Positions 1 through 9,342 of a stretch of DNA of 64,000 nt are shown one piece after another (the first letter of the stretch is position 1; each line of letters opens with the position of its first letter). The position numbers were made by a program, and so were the translations under genes. The stretch spans positions 124,001 through 188,000 of the forward strand of contig NZ_SEON01000001.1 of assembly GCF_004152845.1 (NCBI RefSeq), given 5' to 3'. Under the pieces are notes generated by a model. It did not search any database. It was given only the letters and a program-made list of their open reading frames with translations, and was not told the DNA's origin. This DNA comes from Sphingobium fuliginis. GTDB lineage: Bacteria; Pseudomonadota; Alphaproteobacteria; Sphingomonadales; Sphingomonadaceae.

Positions 1-2
1 TG

Positions 3-716
3 ACGGCGGCGGACGAACCGATGCTGGTGCCTGACGTGTCCCAGCGCGAGGTGGAAATACAATATAGCTTCACCGGCGCTGACCTGCTGCTGTTCGGCGC
101 CATCGTCTATCCCGATGGGCGTCGGCCCAGCAAGCCGCCGGACATCATGGTCGTGCTGAAGGGTCCGGACCAGTCGATCACGATGCGCGAAAAGCAGAAG
201 GTGGCCGGCATCTGGGTCAATGCCGACAGCGCGCGCTTCCGGTCTGCGCCCAGTTTCTACGCCATCGCATCGTCCCGACCGGTCGACAAGGTGGTCGATG
301 AGCGAACGGCGGCGATCTATGAAATGGGCGTGGACAAGCTCCAGCTCTCCCCTTCCTCGCTCAACGACAGCGCGGAGCTGGACCGGTTCCAGAAGGGGCT
401 GATCGACCTCAGGGAACGGGCCGGGCTCTATGTCGAGCGGCCGGGAACGGTGGAGATCACCGACGGCGTGCTCTACCGGGCGCGGCTGCCGCTTTCGGCG
501 CGTGTGATCGTCGGTGACTATACGGCGGAAACCTTCCTCGTGCAGGATGGCCGCGTGGTGGCCGCCGCCGTGCGCGACATCACCGTCCGCAAGTCGGGCT
601 TCGAACGCTTCATGGCCGTCGCGGCGGAACAATGGCCCTTCGCCTATGGTCTGGTCGCGATGATGCTGGCCGTTGGCATGGGATGGGCAGCAGGCGCAAT
701 CGCCAGGCGGGTTTAG
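3..716 (+). CDS. TIGR02186-type conserved membrane protein (5' end outside window)
   Basis: The frame is open from the window edge, and the first ATG at 21 lies inside the conserved start of the domain, so the true start and a probable signal peptide are upstream. The visible part opens with V-P-D-V-S-Q-R-E-V-E-I and Y-S-F-T-G-A-D-L-L-L-F-G, which I recognise as the alphaproteobacterial Alph_Pro_TM / TIGR02186 family. A soluble, presumably periplasmic region is followed by one C-terminal membrane helix (about residues 205-230) ending in A-R-R-V. Family members often sit beside a TauE/SafE-type permease, which would be to the left of this window. The function is unknown. The 3' end overlaps the convergent Lrp-type gene by 4 bp. 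Confidence 0.8.
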   Translation, partial: TAADEPMLVPDVSQREVEIQYSFTGADLLLFGAIVYPDGRRPSKPPDIMVVLKGPDQSITMREKQKVAGIWVNADSARFRSAPSFYAIASSRPVDKVVDERTAAIYEMGVDKLQLSPSSLNDSAELDRFQKGLIDLRERAGLYVERPGTVEITDGVLYRARLPLSARVIVGDYTAETFLVQDGRVVAAAVRDITVRKSGFERFMAVAAEQWPFAYGLVAMMLAVGMGWAAGAIARRV

Positions 717-1183
717 CGTCGCGCCGCTTTCCTGGGCCGCAGCGCATCGCGCATGGCGATGCTGCTGTTGATCCGCGTGACGCCCGGCATGCGGGAGAGG
801 ATTTCGCTGTGGATCGCTTCATAGGCGGCCACGCTCTCGGTCTCGACGCGCAGCCAGTAATCAACGCCACCGGTCATCAGGAAACATTCGCGGATTTCAG
901 GACATTGCCGCACGGCATGTTCGAAACGGGCGAGATAATCCTCCGTCTGCCGGTCGAGCGTCACCTGCACAAGGACATCGACGGCGCGGCCCTCTTTTTC
1001 CATCGGTGCGGTCACGATGGTATAACCGCGGATCACGCCGGCATCCTCCAACATCCGGATGCGCCGGTGACAGGCCGAGGGGGACAGGCCGATCTCCGCC
1101 GCAATCTCCGAATTGGGACGCCGCGCATTGAGCCGCAGCAGACGGATGATCGAGCGGTCCACGGCATCCAGCGATTCTGCCAT
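713..1183 (-). CDS. Lrp/AsnC-family transcriptional regulator, likely of the D-alanine operon
   Basis: This is a 156-residue protein with an N-terminal AsnC-type helix-turn-helix (A-A-E-I-G-L-S-P-S-A-C-H-R-R-I) and a C-terminal RAM ligand-sensing domain, the normal length and layout for Lrp. I chose the ATG at 1183 because AAGGA lies about 8 nt before it. The upstream ATG at 1192 abuts that motif, and the longest frame would need a TTG at 1213. It is transcribed away from the alanine racemase gene. That arrangement matches dadR-type Lrp regulators that sense L-alanine and control racemase and D-amino-acid dehydrogenase. The target is inferred from position. The 3' end overlaps the preceding gene by 4 bp. 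Confidence 0.88.
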   Translation of the reverse strand: MAESLDAVDRSIIRLLRLNARRPNSEIAAEIGLSPSACHRRIRMLEDAGVIRGYTIVTAPMEKEGRAVDVLVQVTLDRQTEDYLARFEHAVRQCPEIRECFLMTGGVDYWLRVETESVAAYEAIHSEILSRMPGVTRINSSIAMRDALRPRKAARR

Positions 1184-1300
1184 TTTTTCCATTCCTTGCG
1201 AAGGATCGTTCAATTATCCCGTCACATTAGACGATCCTGCGATCATTTGGGAGCATTTTCACCGAACGCCGCGTTACCCTCCCTGCAAAAGGGGGCAGAT

Positions 1301-2443
1301 ATGCAGTCCATCGATACCGCCGGAGCCGTGCTTCGCATCGACCTTGATGCACTGGTCGAAAACTACCGCACGATTCAGCGGCAGGTCGCCCCCGCCACCG
1401 TCGCCGGCGTGGTCAAGGCGGACGGTTACGGCCTGGGCGCGAACCTCGTCGCGCGCAGCTTGATCGGCGCCGGGTGCCGACACTTCTTCGTCGCGCATCT
1501 CAGCGAAGCCATGGCGCTCCGACCCATTCTGAGCGATGGAATGGCGCTGTTCATCCTCAACGGCCTGCAACCAGGCGCGGAAGGCGAGTGCGCAGCCATC
1601 GGCGCCATTCCGGTCCTGAACTCGCTCGACCAGATTGGGCGCTGGGCCAGGACGGCACGCACGCTGGAGCGGACCCTGCCCGCTGCGTTGCAGGTGGACA
1701 GCGGCATGTCCAGGCTCGGTCTTCCGCCCGAGGAGGTCGCCATTCTGCTTGCCCAGCGGGAAAGATTGGAGGGCGTGGACCTTCGCCTGCTGATGAGCCA
1801 CCTCGCCTGCGCCGACGATCCCGATGCCCCCTCCAACGCGATGCAACGCCGGAAATTCGATGCGTTCAGCATGAATTTCCCCGGCGTGCCGCGCTCGCTG
1901 GATAATAGCGGCGGAAGCTTCCTGCCCGCCGATCATTTCGACATCGTCCGCGCCGGGATCGCCCTGTATGGCGGAGCGCCGCAGGGCGAGCGCCGGGAGA
2001 TGCGGCCGGTGGTCTCGCTGGACGCGCGGATCATCCAGTTGCGGAACATCCCGGCGGGCGCTGCCGTCGGCTATGGCCTCACCCACCGTTGCGAGCGGCC
2101 GACGCAGATCGCGACGATCGCCTTGGGCTATGCCGATGGCTGGCCTCGCCACCTGAGCAACGGCGGCTCCGCCTATATCGACGGCCATCGCGCGCCGATA
2201 GCGGGACGGGTTTCGATGGACAGCATCACGCTGGACGTGACCGACGTGCCCGATGTGCTCCTCTATCCTGGCGCCCTGGTGGAACTTCTGGGGCCTCATC
2301 AGACCGTGGATCAGGTCGCCGCCGACGCCGGCACCATCGCCTATGAAATACTGACACAGCTCGGGCATCGCTATCACCGCTCCGTACGGGGTGGCCGCGA
2401 TCCGGCACAAGCGGAGCATCACGCCATGAAAGTCGCCATATGA
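1301..2443 (+). CDS. dadX: Alanine racemase, probably catabolic
   Basis: This is a 380-residue PLP-dependent fold III racemase interconverting L- and D-alanine. The PLP-lysine motif [12 protein letters not shown] lies near residue 35. The C-terminal domain has the conserved G-R-V-S-M-D motif, followed by the region carrying the second catalytic Tyr. The start at 1301 is preceded by AAAGGGGG. The open frame runs further upstream, but only antisense to the Lrp gene. It overlaps dadA by the tetranucleotide ATGA. The coupling to a D-amino acid dehydrogenase and a RidA protein points to alanine catabolism (DadX) rather than cell-wall synthesis (Alr). The symbol rests on that context, because the sequence alone does not separate the two. 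Confidence 0.9.
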   Translation: MQSIDTAGAVLRIDLDALVENYRTIQRQVAPATVAGVVKADGYGLGANLVARSLIGAGCRHFFVAHLSEAMALRPILSDGMALFILNGLQPGAEGECAAIGAIPVLNSLDQIGRWARTARTLERTLPAALQVDSGMSRLGLPPEEVAILLAQRERLEGVDLRLLMSHLACADDPDAPSNAMQRRKFDAFSMNFPGVPRSLDNSGGSFLPADHFDIVRAGIALYGGAPQGERREMRPVVSLDARIIQLRNIPAGAAVGYGLTHRCERPTQIATIALGYADGWPRHLSNGGSAYIDGHRAPIAGRVSMDSITLDVTDVPDVLLYPGALVELLGPHQTVDQVAADAGTIAYEILTQLGHRYHRSVRGGRDPAQAEHHAMKVAI

Positions 2444-3693
2444 GGGTCGCCATTCTGGGCAGCGGCGTCATCGGCGTCACATCCGCCTGGTATCTGGCAC
2501 AGGCCGGGCATGAAGTGACGGTGATCGACCGGCAGGACGGGCCGGCGCTGGAAACCAGCTTCGCCAACGCTGGAGAAATCTCGCCCGGCTATGCCTCCCC
2601 CTGGGCTGCGCCGGGGATACCGATGAAGGCGCTGCGCTGGCTGTTCATGAAGCACGCCCCGCTGATCCTGCGGCCGCGGATGGACATGGCCATGCTACGC
2701 TGGATGGTGGCGATGCTGGGCAATTGCAACGAACGCGCCTATGCCATCAACAAGAGCCGGATGGTGCGCCTGGCCGAATATAGCCGTGACCGGCTGATCG
2801 ACCTGCGGCGCGAAACCGGCATCGCCTATGACGAGCGGTCGCGAGGCACCTTGCAGCTTTTCCGCGAGCAGAAGCAGCTTGACGGCATCGCGAAGGACAT
2901 CGCCGTGCTGAAGGCGGACGGAGTGCCTTTCGAAGTGCTGGATGCGGCAGGCTGCATCGCGGCGGAACCGGGGCTGGCAGGCAGCGGCGCGCCTGTGGCC
3001 GGGGGCCTGCGGCTTCCCAATGACGAAACCGGCGACTGCTTCAAATTCACCAACGCGCTGGCCGACATGGCGAAGGCGAAGGGCGTGACCTTCCTCAACG
3101 GACGGACTATCGGAAGGATCGCCGTCGACAATGGAAAGGTCAGCCATGTCGAAACCGACAGGGGCCATGTCGTGGCCGACGCCTATCTTGTTGCGACGGG
3201 CAGCTATTCCCCGCTGCTGCTGGCCCCGCTGGGGATCAGGCTGCCGGTCTATCCGGTGAAGGGCTATTCGATCACCGTTCCGATCGTCGATGAGGCAAGG
3301 GCGCCGGTGTCGACCCTGCTCGACGAAAGCTACAAGGTTGCGATCACGCGGCTGGGCGACCGTATTCGTGTGGGCGGCATGGCGGAACTGTCGGGCTATT
3401 CCAAAGGGCTGCCCAGGGCGCGGCGTGATACGCTGGAATATTCGGTGGGTTCGCTCTTTCCGGGCGCAGGCGATCTGGGCGGCGCCAGCTTCTGGTCCGG
3501 GCTGCGGCCGATGACGCCGGACAGCACGCCGGTCATCGGGGCGACGAAAGTCCCGAACCTCTTCCTCAACACCGGGCATGGCACATTGGGGTGGACCATG
3601 GCCTGTGGGTCGGGGCATGTGATCGCGGACATCATCGGCGGGGGCAGGCCCCGGATCGAAACCGCCGATCTTGCGATCAGCCGCTATTCATAA
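2440..3693 (+). CDS. dadA: D-amino acid dehydrogenase, FAD-dependent
   Basis: This 417-residue FAD flavoprotein of the DAO family oxidises D-alanine and other D-amino acids to 2-oxo acids and ammonia, passing electrons to the membrane quinone pool. The N-terminus carries the dinucleotide-binding motif [11 protein letters not shown] and ends its strand at V-I-D-R. The C-terminal motif [12 protein letters not shown] is characteristic of DadA. Its length fits E. coli DadA. The start codon overlaps the racemase stop (ATGA), indicating translational coupling. With the racemase it forms the standard two-step conversion of L-alanine to pyruvate. Confidence 0.95.
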   Translation: MRVAILGSGVIGVTSAWYLAQAGHEVTVIDRQDGPALETSFANAGEISPGYASPWAAPGIPMKALRWLFMKHAPLILRPRMDMAMLRWMVAMLGNCNERAYAINKSRMVRLAEYSRDRLIDLRRETGIAYDERSRGTLQLFREQKQLDGIAKDIAVLKADGVPFEVLDAAGCIAAEPGLAGSGAPVAGGLRLPNDETGDCFKFTNALADMAKAKGVTFLNGRTIGRIAVDNGKVSHVETDRGHVVADAYLVATGSYSPLLLAPLGIRLPVYPVKGYSITVPIVDEARAPVSTLLDESYKVAITRLGDRIRVGGMAELSGYSKGLPRARRDTLEYSVGSLFPGAGDLGGASFWSGLRPMTPDSTPVIGATKVPNLFLNTGHGTLGWTMACGSGHVIADIIGGGRPRIETADLAISRYS

Positions 3694-3713
3694 CCGAAAA
3701 GGAGCCTTTCCGC

Positions 3714-4064
3714 ATGACCATCACCCGCATTGATCGCGGCCCGCGCATGAGCGAGGCCGTCATTCATGGCGACACCATCTATCTGGCGGGGCAGATCGGC
3801 GCCCCCGGCGAGAGCGTCACGGCGCAGACCCGGGCCGTGCTGGCCGAGATCGACGCCCTGCTGGAACGCACGGGCAGCAGCAGGAACCATATGCTGAGGG
3901 CGCAGATCTGGCTGGCGGACATGAACGACTTTGCCGAGATGAACGCGGTGTGGGATGCGTGGATCGCGGATGCCGAAGCACCCGCCCGCGCCACGGGCGA
4001 GGCGAAGCTCGCCAGCCCCGATTACAAGGTCGAGATCATCGTGACCGCCGCCAGGGCGAAGTGA
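3714..4064 (+). CDS. RidA/YjgF-family imine deaminase-like protein
   Basis: This 116-residue protein belongs to the RidA (YER057c/UK114) family. It shows the strand motif Y-L-A-G-Q-I-G and the C-terminal V-E-I-I-V-T-A-A. I cannot confirm the key RidA arginine from inspection, and the sequence looks closer to Rid2-7 subgroups than to classical RidA. Rid proteins hydrolyse reactive enamines and imines from amino acid metabolism, and D-amino acid dehydrogenase makes iminoacids, so its place 20 bp after dadA fits product clean-up. AAAAGGAG precedes the ATG by about 7 nt. It is the last gene of the operon and is followed by a strong hairpin. Confidence 0.85.
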   Translation: MTITRIDRGPRMSEAVIHGDTIYLAGQIGAPGESVTAQTRAVLAEIDALLERTGSSRNHMLRAQIWLADMNDFAEMNAVWDAWIADAEAPARATGEAKLASPDYKVEIIVTAARAK

Positions 4065-4071
4065 ATCGTGC

Positions 4072-4109
4072 GGGTGGAATGCCGTGCAGCAAGGCACGGC
4101 ATTCCACCC
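4072..4109 (+). terminator. Perfect 16-bp inverted repeat after the dadX-dadA-rid operon
   Basis: Two 16-nt arms (4072-4087 and 4094-4109) are exactly complementary around a 6-nt loop. The repeat starts 8 bp after the rid stop codon. No T-run follows, so it is either a non-canonical terminator or a 3' stabilising hairpin. It separates the D-amino-acid operon from the iron-uptake operon. Confidence 0.6.
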
Positions 4110-4162
4110 AAAGCGTCGTCTGAAAAAGAGACGCACGACTTATATTCATATATTTATTGCGA

Positions 4163-4191
4163 TTGACTTGCATTATTATGAGCAATAAGGC
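4163..4191 (+). promoter_or_regulatory. Possible promoter and Fur-like site before the siderophore receptor
   Basis: The short AT-rich stretch before the receptor gene has a TTGACT -35-like hexamer at 4163-4168. Overlapping it is an inverted repeat TTGC-N10-GCAA at 4168-4185. Alphaproteobacterial iron-responsive sites are often AT-rich palindromes of this size, and the downstream gene is the kind Fur controls. The -10 is weak and the match to a Fur consensus is only partial, so this is tentative. Confidence 0.35.
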
Positions 4192-4234
4192 CCTTTCTGC
4201 CGGTTGCGCCCGGCAAGAAAAAGGGTCCGTCCGC

Positions 4235-6334
4235 ATGTCCATCGCTTTCCGTTCCGTTCTGCTCACCCCTGTCCTTGCCGCTTGCTGGGCGTCGCCCGCC
4301 CAGGCCGACGTGCTGGCGGAGGCAGACAATATCGTCGTCACGGGCACGGTCACGGATGAGAACGCATCGGCCACCGGCCTTGCCCTGACGCTGCGCGAAA
4401 CGCCCCAGTCGATCACCGTCGTCGACCGCGAACGGATCCAGGATTTCGCGCTGACCAATGTGAACGACCTGCTGACCCAGATGGTCGGCATCAATGTGGA
4501 GCGGGTGGAGACCGACCGGACCTATTATAATTCGCGGGGGTTCGACATCACCAATTTCCAGGTCGACGGCATCGGCCTGCCCTTGCGCTGGGGCATCCAG
4601 TTCGGGGACCTCGACACCATCCTGTTCGAGAATGTCGAGGCGGTTCGCGGCGCCAATGCAATCATGACCGGGGTCGGCAATCCGTCCGCCACGATCAACT
4701 ATGTCCGCAAGAAGCCGACCAGGGAATTGCAGGCCTCCCTTTCCGCCATGCTGGGAAGCTGGGACAACCGCCGCGTGGAAGCCGATATTTCGGGCCCGTT
4801 GAATGAGTCGGGCACGCTGTCGGCACGGCTGATCTTCGCCCATGAAGACAGGGACAGCCACCTCCGCTACAATCATGTCGACCGCAACGTCTATGGCGCG
4901 ATCCTGGATTGGGAGATCACGCCGCAATTAAGGGCGTCGGCCGGCTATACCCGGCAGGACAATGACGCGGACGGCGTGTTGTGGGGCGCGCTGCCGCTGC
5001 TCGACGATAATGGCGATCGGATCGCCTATCCGCATTCGGCCAGCACTTCAGCCGACTGGACCTATTGGAACGTCAGCGACGAAAGCGCATGGGCGGAACT
5101 GGCCTATGTTTTCGGCAATGGCTGGAACGCCCGCGGCCGCTTCACCTATAATCATCGCAGTTCGGGGGCGGAACTGCTTTACGCCTATGGCTATCCCGAT
5201 GCGGCGACGGGCGTCGGCGTGACGGGGATGGCGGGCAAATATCGCTCCCCCTCCGACCAGTATCTGGGCGATTTCTACGCTTCCGGCCCAGTGACGCTGT
5301 TCGGGCGCGAGCATCAACTCGCCTTCGGCCTCTCCACCGGCAGGACCGACGGCCGCGAATATGAGCAAAGCGGGCTGGCTGCCGTCGCCTACCCGGCTGT
5401 TGCCCAATGGGCGTTCAACCGCACCACGCTGATCGAACCCGACTTCACGCAGGAAAGCCTGGAGGAAGAGGTGACGGACCGGCTGACGCGGGCCTATGGC
5501 GCGCTGCACGCCAATCTGGCCGACAGGCTGAAGGCGGTCGTCGGCGCCAGCGCCTTCTGGCTCAAGACCACCGGCGCATCCTACGGCACGGACCAGTATC
5601 GCAAGAACAGCGCGGTCAGCCCCTATCTGGGCCTGGTGTTCGACGCCACGTCCAACATCAGCTTCTATGCCAGCTACACCGACATCTTCAATCCGCAGGA
5701 CAAGGTCGACATCACCAACCGCCGGCTCGATCCTGCCAAGGGCAGCAGCATGGAGGGCGGCATCAAGAGCGAATGGTTCGACAAGCGGCTCTATGCCAGC
5801 GCCTCACTCTTCCGCGCGAAGCAGAAGAACCTCGCGGAGCAGGCCGGCGTGTTCGGCGCGGGCGATCCGGGGCAGGTGGGCGACGTCTATTATGCGGGCG
5901 TCGACACCACGGCCAAGGGTTTCGAGATTGAGCTGACCGGCCGCGTGACGGACCACTGGTCGGTAAGCGGCGGCTATACGGGCCTCAGGATCGAGGATCA
6001 GGCCGGGAACCGCGCCCGCACCTACCTGCCGCGTCAGTCGCTGAAGCTTGCCAGCACCTATCATATTCCCGAGTGGCGCGACCTGAAGCTGGGCGCACAG
6101 TTCCGGTGGCAGAGCGACATCAGCACCCTCGACAGCACGGTCGGCCGCGACATCCGGCAGAAGGATTATGCGGTGTTGGACCTGATGGCCAGCATCAAGC
6201 CCATCGACAGGCTGACCGCCAGCATCAATGTGCGCAATGTGACCGACAGCAAATATCTGGGCAGCCTGATGTGGGGGCAGGCCTTTTACGCGGCCCCCCG
6301 CAGCGTGATGGGCACCTTGCGCTTCGATTATTGA
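4235..6334 (+). CDS. TonB-dependent siderophore receptor
   Basis: This outer-membrane receptor of about 699 residues probably imports a ferric siderophore using TonB energy. I set the start at 4235 because it gives a clean signal peptide ending in A-S-P-A-Q-A (about 24 residues). Upstream TTG and ATG starts would add a charged, non-signal leader. The plug domain follows, with the siderophore-receptor motifs R-E-T-P-Q-S-I-T-V-V-D-R and V-E-A-V-R-G-A-N-A-I-M-T-G, then a 22-strand barrel ending in aromatic L-R-F-D-Y. Its length is normal for the FhuE/FpvA-type subgroup (TIGR01783). Two inner-membrane genes follow in the same operon. The particular siderophore cannot be read from the sequence. 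Confidence 0.93.
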   Translation: MSIAFRSVLLTPVLAACWASPAQADVLAEADNIVVTGTVTDENASATGLALTLRETPQSITVVDRERIQDFALTNVNDLLTQMVGINVERVETDRTYYNSRGFDITNFQVDGIGLPLRWGIQFGDLDTILFENVEAVRGANAIMTGVGNPSATINYVRKKPTRELQASLSAMLGSWDNRRVEADISGPLNESGTLSARLIFAHEDRDSHLRYNHVDRNVYGAILDWEITPQLRASAGYTRQDNDADGVLWGALPLLDDNGDRIAYPHSASTSADWTYWNVSDESAWAELAYVFGNGWNARGRFTYNHRSSGAELLYAYGYPDAATGVGVTGMAGKYRSPSDQYLGDFYASGPVTLFGREHQLAFGLSTGRTDGREYEQSGLAAVAYPAVAQWAFNRTTLIEPDFTQESLEEEVTDRLTRAYGALHANLADRLKAVVGASAFWLKTTGASYGTDQYRKNSAVSPYLGLVFDATSNISFYASYTDIFNPQDKVDITNRRLDPAKGSSMEGGIKSEWFDKRLYASASLFRAKQKNLAEQAGVFGAGDPGQVGDVYYAGVDTTAKGFEIELTGRVTDHWSVSGGYTGLRIEDQAGNRARTYLPRQSLKLASTYHIPEWRDLKLGAQFRWQSDISTLDSTVGRDIRQKDYAVLDLMASIKPIDRLTASINVRNVTDSKYLGSLMWGQAFYAAPRSVMGTLRFDY

Positions 6335-6336
6335 GG

Positions 6337-6921
6337 ATGATGGTGAACCAGCCTTCCCTTCTGCTCTGGACCAGCGCGCTTTTGGCGGCGGCGGCGGTGT
6401 GCCTGCTGCGCTTCTCATGGGGCAAGGCGCTACGATCGGCTCCGCTCAACGCTGCTGCCTGGGGGCTGCTCGCCTTTGCCCTGGCGATGGGAATGGCGGG
6501 AGCCGGCGCCTGGGGCGTTGCCATGGTGACGCTGGCCGCACTGGCAATGGCCTTCTCCTGCCTGGCCCTTGCCGCCGCGACCGCGCCGCCCGGCAAGACC
6601 GGCGCCTCCAACCGCCGCGCCCATATGCTGCCGGAAGGACAGGAGCCGTTGCGCATCGGCGGGCGGATGGTCAGTTTTCTGCTCAGCGTGCCGGGTGCGA
6701 TGCTGGTGGCGCTGATCCTGGGACTGGCGGCGCGGGGCGCGGCCGGAGCGCTGGGCGCGCATGAGGCGGACGGCAATGTGCTGATGCTGTTCCTGATGCC
6801 GCTGCTCTGGGCGGTGCTGGCCATGCTGATCCTGCTCTGGCCGCAACGGCGGCGGCAAGTGGGACTGCTGGCGGCCCCTGCCCTGCTGGGTCTGGCCATG
6901 CTGTGGATGGCCCGGCCATGA
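6337..6921 (+). CDS. Multi-spanning inner-membrane protein of the iron-uptake operon
   Basis: This is a 194-residue, very hydrophobic protein with about six membrane helices and a short polar stretch near residues 80-105. I do not recognise a named family with certainty. Small membrane proteins (for example DUF3649 and DUF3325) occupy the same place between a siderophore receptor and a PepSY protein in other proteobacteria, so a role in ferric-siderophore handling is inferred. The start at 6337 or 6340 (tandem ATGs) lies immediately after the receptor stop, and its own stop overlaps the next start (ATGA). Cotranscription and coupling are therefore likely. Confidence 0.75.
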   Translation: MMVNQPSLLLWTSALLAAAAVCLLRFSWGKALRSAPLNAAAWGLLAFALAMGMAGAGAWGVAMVTLAALAMAFSCLALAAATAPPGKTGASNRRAHMLPEGQEPLRIGGRMVSFLLSVPGAMLVALILGLAARGAAGALGAHEADGNVLMLFLMPLLWAVLAMLILLWPQRRRQVGLLAAPALLGLAMLWMARP

Positions 6922-8264
6922 ACCTTGGCCTGTCCAAAACGCTGGTCCAACGGGGCCTGTCCGCCCATGCCGCCATCGGCCTGCTGGCAAGCGCATTGCT
7001 CTATATCGTCTGCCTGACCGGCACGGTGACGGTGTTCTACGAGGAATGGCAACGCGCCGAGCGGCCCGATGCTCCGGAAATGCAGCGGATCGCGCCCGAT
7101 GCGGTGCAACGCGCCGTGGCTTCCGTGCTGGCAAGCGAGAAGGACCGGAAAGCGACCGAGCATCTCTACGTCCATCTGCCGACCGACGCGCTGCCGCGCA
7201 CGACCGTCACCACCGACCATCAGGCGGTGCATGTCGACGATCAGGGACGGGTCGTCGCGAAGGAGTTGAACGGATGGTCCGAATTCCTGCTGAACCTGCA
7301 CTATACGCTGAACATTCCCGGCATGGTCGGCCTGACGATCGTAGGCGGGCTGGGGGTGATGACCATCGCCCTGTCATTGACCGGCCTGATCGCCCATCCC
7401 CGCATCTTCCGCGATGCCTTCCGCCTGCGGGCGCGGGACCGGGGTGGCCTCGGGTTGGCGGACTGGCATAACAGGCTGGGAGTGTGGACCCTGCCTTTCG
7501 CGCTGGCGATCGCTCTGACCGGCGCGATGATCGGCCTGGGATCGATCAACGTCTATGGACTGGCGCAAGGCTTCTACAAGGGCGATATGGAGGCGGCCTA
7601 TGCGCCGATCTTCGGCGCTGAGGGCAAGCCGAATGCCAAGCCCGCCCCGTTGGCGGACGTGGCCGCCGCGTTGCAGACGATGACCGCCCGCTTTCCGGAG
7701 GTGCGTCCGATCTACGTCTTCATGCACGAACCGGGAACCGCGGGGCAGCAGCTACAGGTGCTTGCCCTGCCGCAGCGACGGCTGGTCTATGGCGAAACCT
7801 ATAATTTCGATCAGGCCGGGCGCTTTCTGGGGACGGTCGGCCTGGCGGACGGCGCGACGGGACAGCAGGTGGCGGCGTCGGCCTATAATCTGCATTTCGG
7901 CAATTATGGCGGACTGCCGGTGAAGATCGCCTATCTGCTGCTGGGTGGAGCGCTTTGCGTGGTGATCGCGACGGGCACTTCGATCTGGCTCGGCAAGCGG
8001 GAGCGGCGCGGCTACCGGCAACCGCGCTTGCGCAACGGGTGGAACGCGATCGTCTGGGGTTCGGGACTGGCCCTGGCCCTGACGCTGCTGGCACGGCTGT
8101 GGATCGGCAATGCGGCGCCGTTCAAGACGATCTTCTGGCTTTCGCTGGCGGTGCTGGTGGTCCTGAGCACCGCCTTGCCGGAGCGGTACCGCGTGCGGCG
8201 CGCCCTGCAATGGAGCCTGGGCATCTGCGTCGCGGCGCTGGTGCCGGCGGTGCTGGGAGGATAA
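6918..8264 (+). CDS. PepSY-associated transmembrane protein, likely ferric-siderophore reductase-type
   Basis: This 448-residue inner-membrane protein has the PepSY_TM layout: an N-terminal helix (about residues 14-40), a large periplasmic loop, and further helices near 140, 190, 335 and 380, with a hydrophobic tail. The histidine in W-H-N-R-L-G-V-W before the third helix, and those in N-L-H-Y-T-L-N and N-L-H-F-G-N-Y-G-G, are family landmarks that could bind haem. PepSY_TM proteins next to siderophore receptors (FoxB, PiuB) have been linked to reduction and release of iron in the periplasm. That role is assigned here by family and context. It starts in an ATGA overlap with the upstream gene. 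Confidence 0.88.
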   Translation: MNLGLSKTLVQRGLSAHAAIGLLASALLYIVCLTGTVTVFYEEWQRAERPDAPEMQRIAPDAVQRAVASVLASEKDRKATEHLYVHLPTDALPRTTVTTDHQAVHVDDQGRVVAKELNGWSEFLLNLHYTLNIPGMVGLTIVGGLGVMTIALSLTGLIAHPRIFRDAFRLRARDRGGLGLADWHNRLGVWTLPFALAIALTGAMIGLGSINVYGLAQGFYKGDMEAAYAPIFGAEGKPNAKPAPLADVAAALQTMTARFPEVRPIYVFMHEPGTAGQQLQVLALPQRRLVYGETYNFDQAGRFLGTVGLADGATGQQVAASAYNLHFGNYGGLPVKIAYLLLGGALCVVIATGTSIWLGKRERRGYRQPRLRNGWNAIVWGSGLALALTLLARLWIGNAAPFKTIFWLSLAVLVVLSTALPERYRVRRALQWSLGICVAALVPAVLGG

Positions 8265-8368
8265 GCGCTCCTGCGCCGATCCGGCGGACAAAGGGCATGG
8301 ATGGTCGCTCTCGTCATTGATCCCATGCCGGTGGCTGTCTAGGCCATGCGCGAGGAGACCATCAGCTT

Positions 8369-9208
8369 ATGAAACCACCCATTGGGCGGGATACCCGCTT
8401 GTGCATGTCCCTGTCCGGACGGCCCGGCAATGCGGGATCGCGCCTGCACAACCGGCTCTACGAACTGCTGGGACTGGACTATGTTTACAAGTCTTTCAGC
8501 ACGACGGACCTGCCCGCGGCCATCGGCGGCATCAGGGCATTGCGCATCCGGGGATGCGCCATCTCCATGCCCTTCAAGGAAGCCGTGATCCCGCTTGTCG
8601 ACCGGCTGGAGGAATCGGCGCGGATCATCGACAGCGTGAACACCATCGTCAATGACGTGGGCGTCCTCACCGGCTACAATACGGATTTCGTGGCGGTCCG
8701 CGACCTTCTGGAGCGGCGGATCGCAAGCCCCCAGCCCTTTCTGCTGCGCGGCAGCGGTGGCATGGCGAAGGCCGTTGCGGCGGCGCTGCGGGACGCGGGC
8801 TTCGACAAGGGCACCATCGTCGCCCGCAATGAGGCGGCGGGCCGGGCGCTGGCGGAACAATATGGCTATGCATGGCAGCCGGCCCTGCCCGATACGGGCG
8901 CGCCCCTGCTCGTCAATGTGACTCCCCTTGGAATGGAGGGGCCGGATAGCGAGGCGCTGGCCTTTCCGGCCGACTTCATCGCCGCCTGCGACATCGCCTT
9001 CGACGTCGTGGCACAGCCGGTGGAGACGCCGTTCGTCCGCGCCGCACGGGCGGCGGGGAAAGCGATCATCTCCGGCGGGGAGGTCATTGTGCTGCAGGCC
9101 GTCGAGCAATTCGCGCTCTATACCGGCATCCGGCCGACGCCGGAACAGGTGCGGGATGCCACGCTATTCGCGCATGGGCCAGAGGTCGCGGCCAGTCTCG
9201 AAGCGTGA
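8369..9208 (+). CDS. Shikimate dehydrogenase-like protein (AroE paralogue)
   Basis: This 279-residue protein has the two-domain shikimate dehydrogenase fold. The N-terminal substrate domain contains S-M-P-F-K-E with the catalytic-type Lys, and G-Y-N-T-D-F. The NAD(P) domain has R-G-S-G-G-M-A-K-A-V in place of the usual G-A-G-G-A. S-M-P instead of N-V-T-x-P at the active-site loop, and the altered glycine motif, resemble the shikimate-dehydrogenase-like group typified by Haemophilus HI0607 rather than biosynthetic AroE. The substrate may not be shikimate. It stands alone, with GAGGAG about 10 nt before the ATG and fbp downstream after 134 bp. Confidence 0.85.
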   Translation: MKPPIGRDTRLCMSLSGRPGNAGSRLHNRLYELLGLDYVYKSFSTTDLPAAIGGIRALRIRGCAISMPFKEAVIPLVDRLEESARIIDSVNTIVNDVGVLTGYNTDFVAVRDLLERRIASPQPFLLRGSGGMAKAVAAALRDAGFDKGTIVARNEAAGRALAEQYGYAWQPALPDTGAPLLVNVTPLGMEGPDSEALAFPADFIAACDIAFDVVAQPVETPFVRAARAAGKAIISGGEVIVLQAVEQFALYTGIRPTPEQVRDATLFAHGPEVAASLEA

Positions 9209-9342
9209 ACGGGTCGTCCTTCGTCACAGGGGCGTCACGAATTGGCGCTTTTCCGACGCCTGTATGGCCGCTACGGCATTCCCTGGTTCCATGCATGGCG
9301 TGCGTTCGGCGCGCCATATTCTCTTGAGCGAGTAAACCGCCT

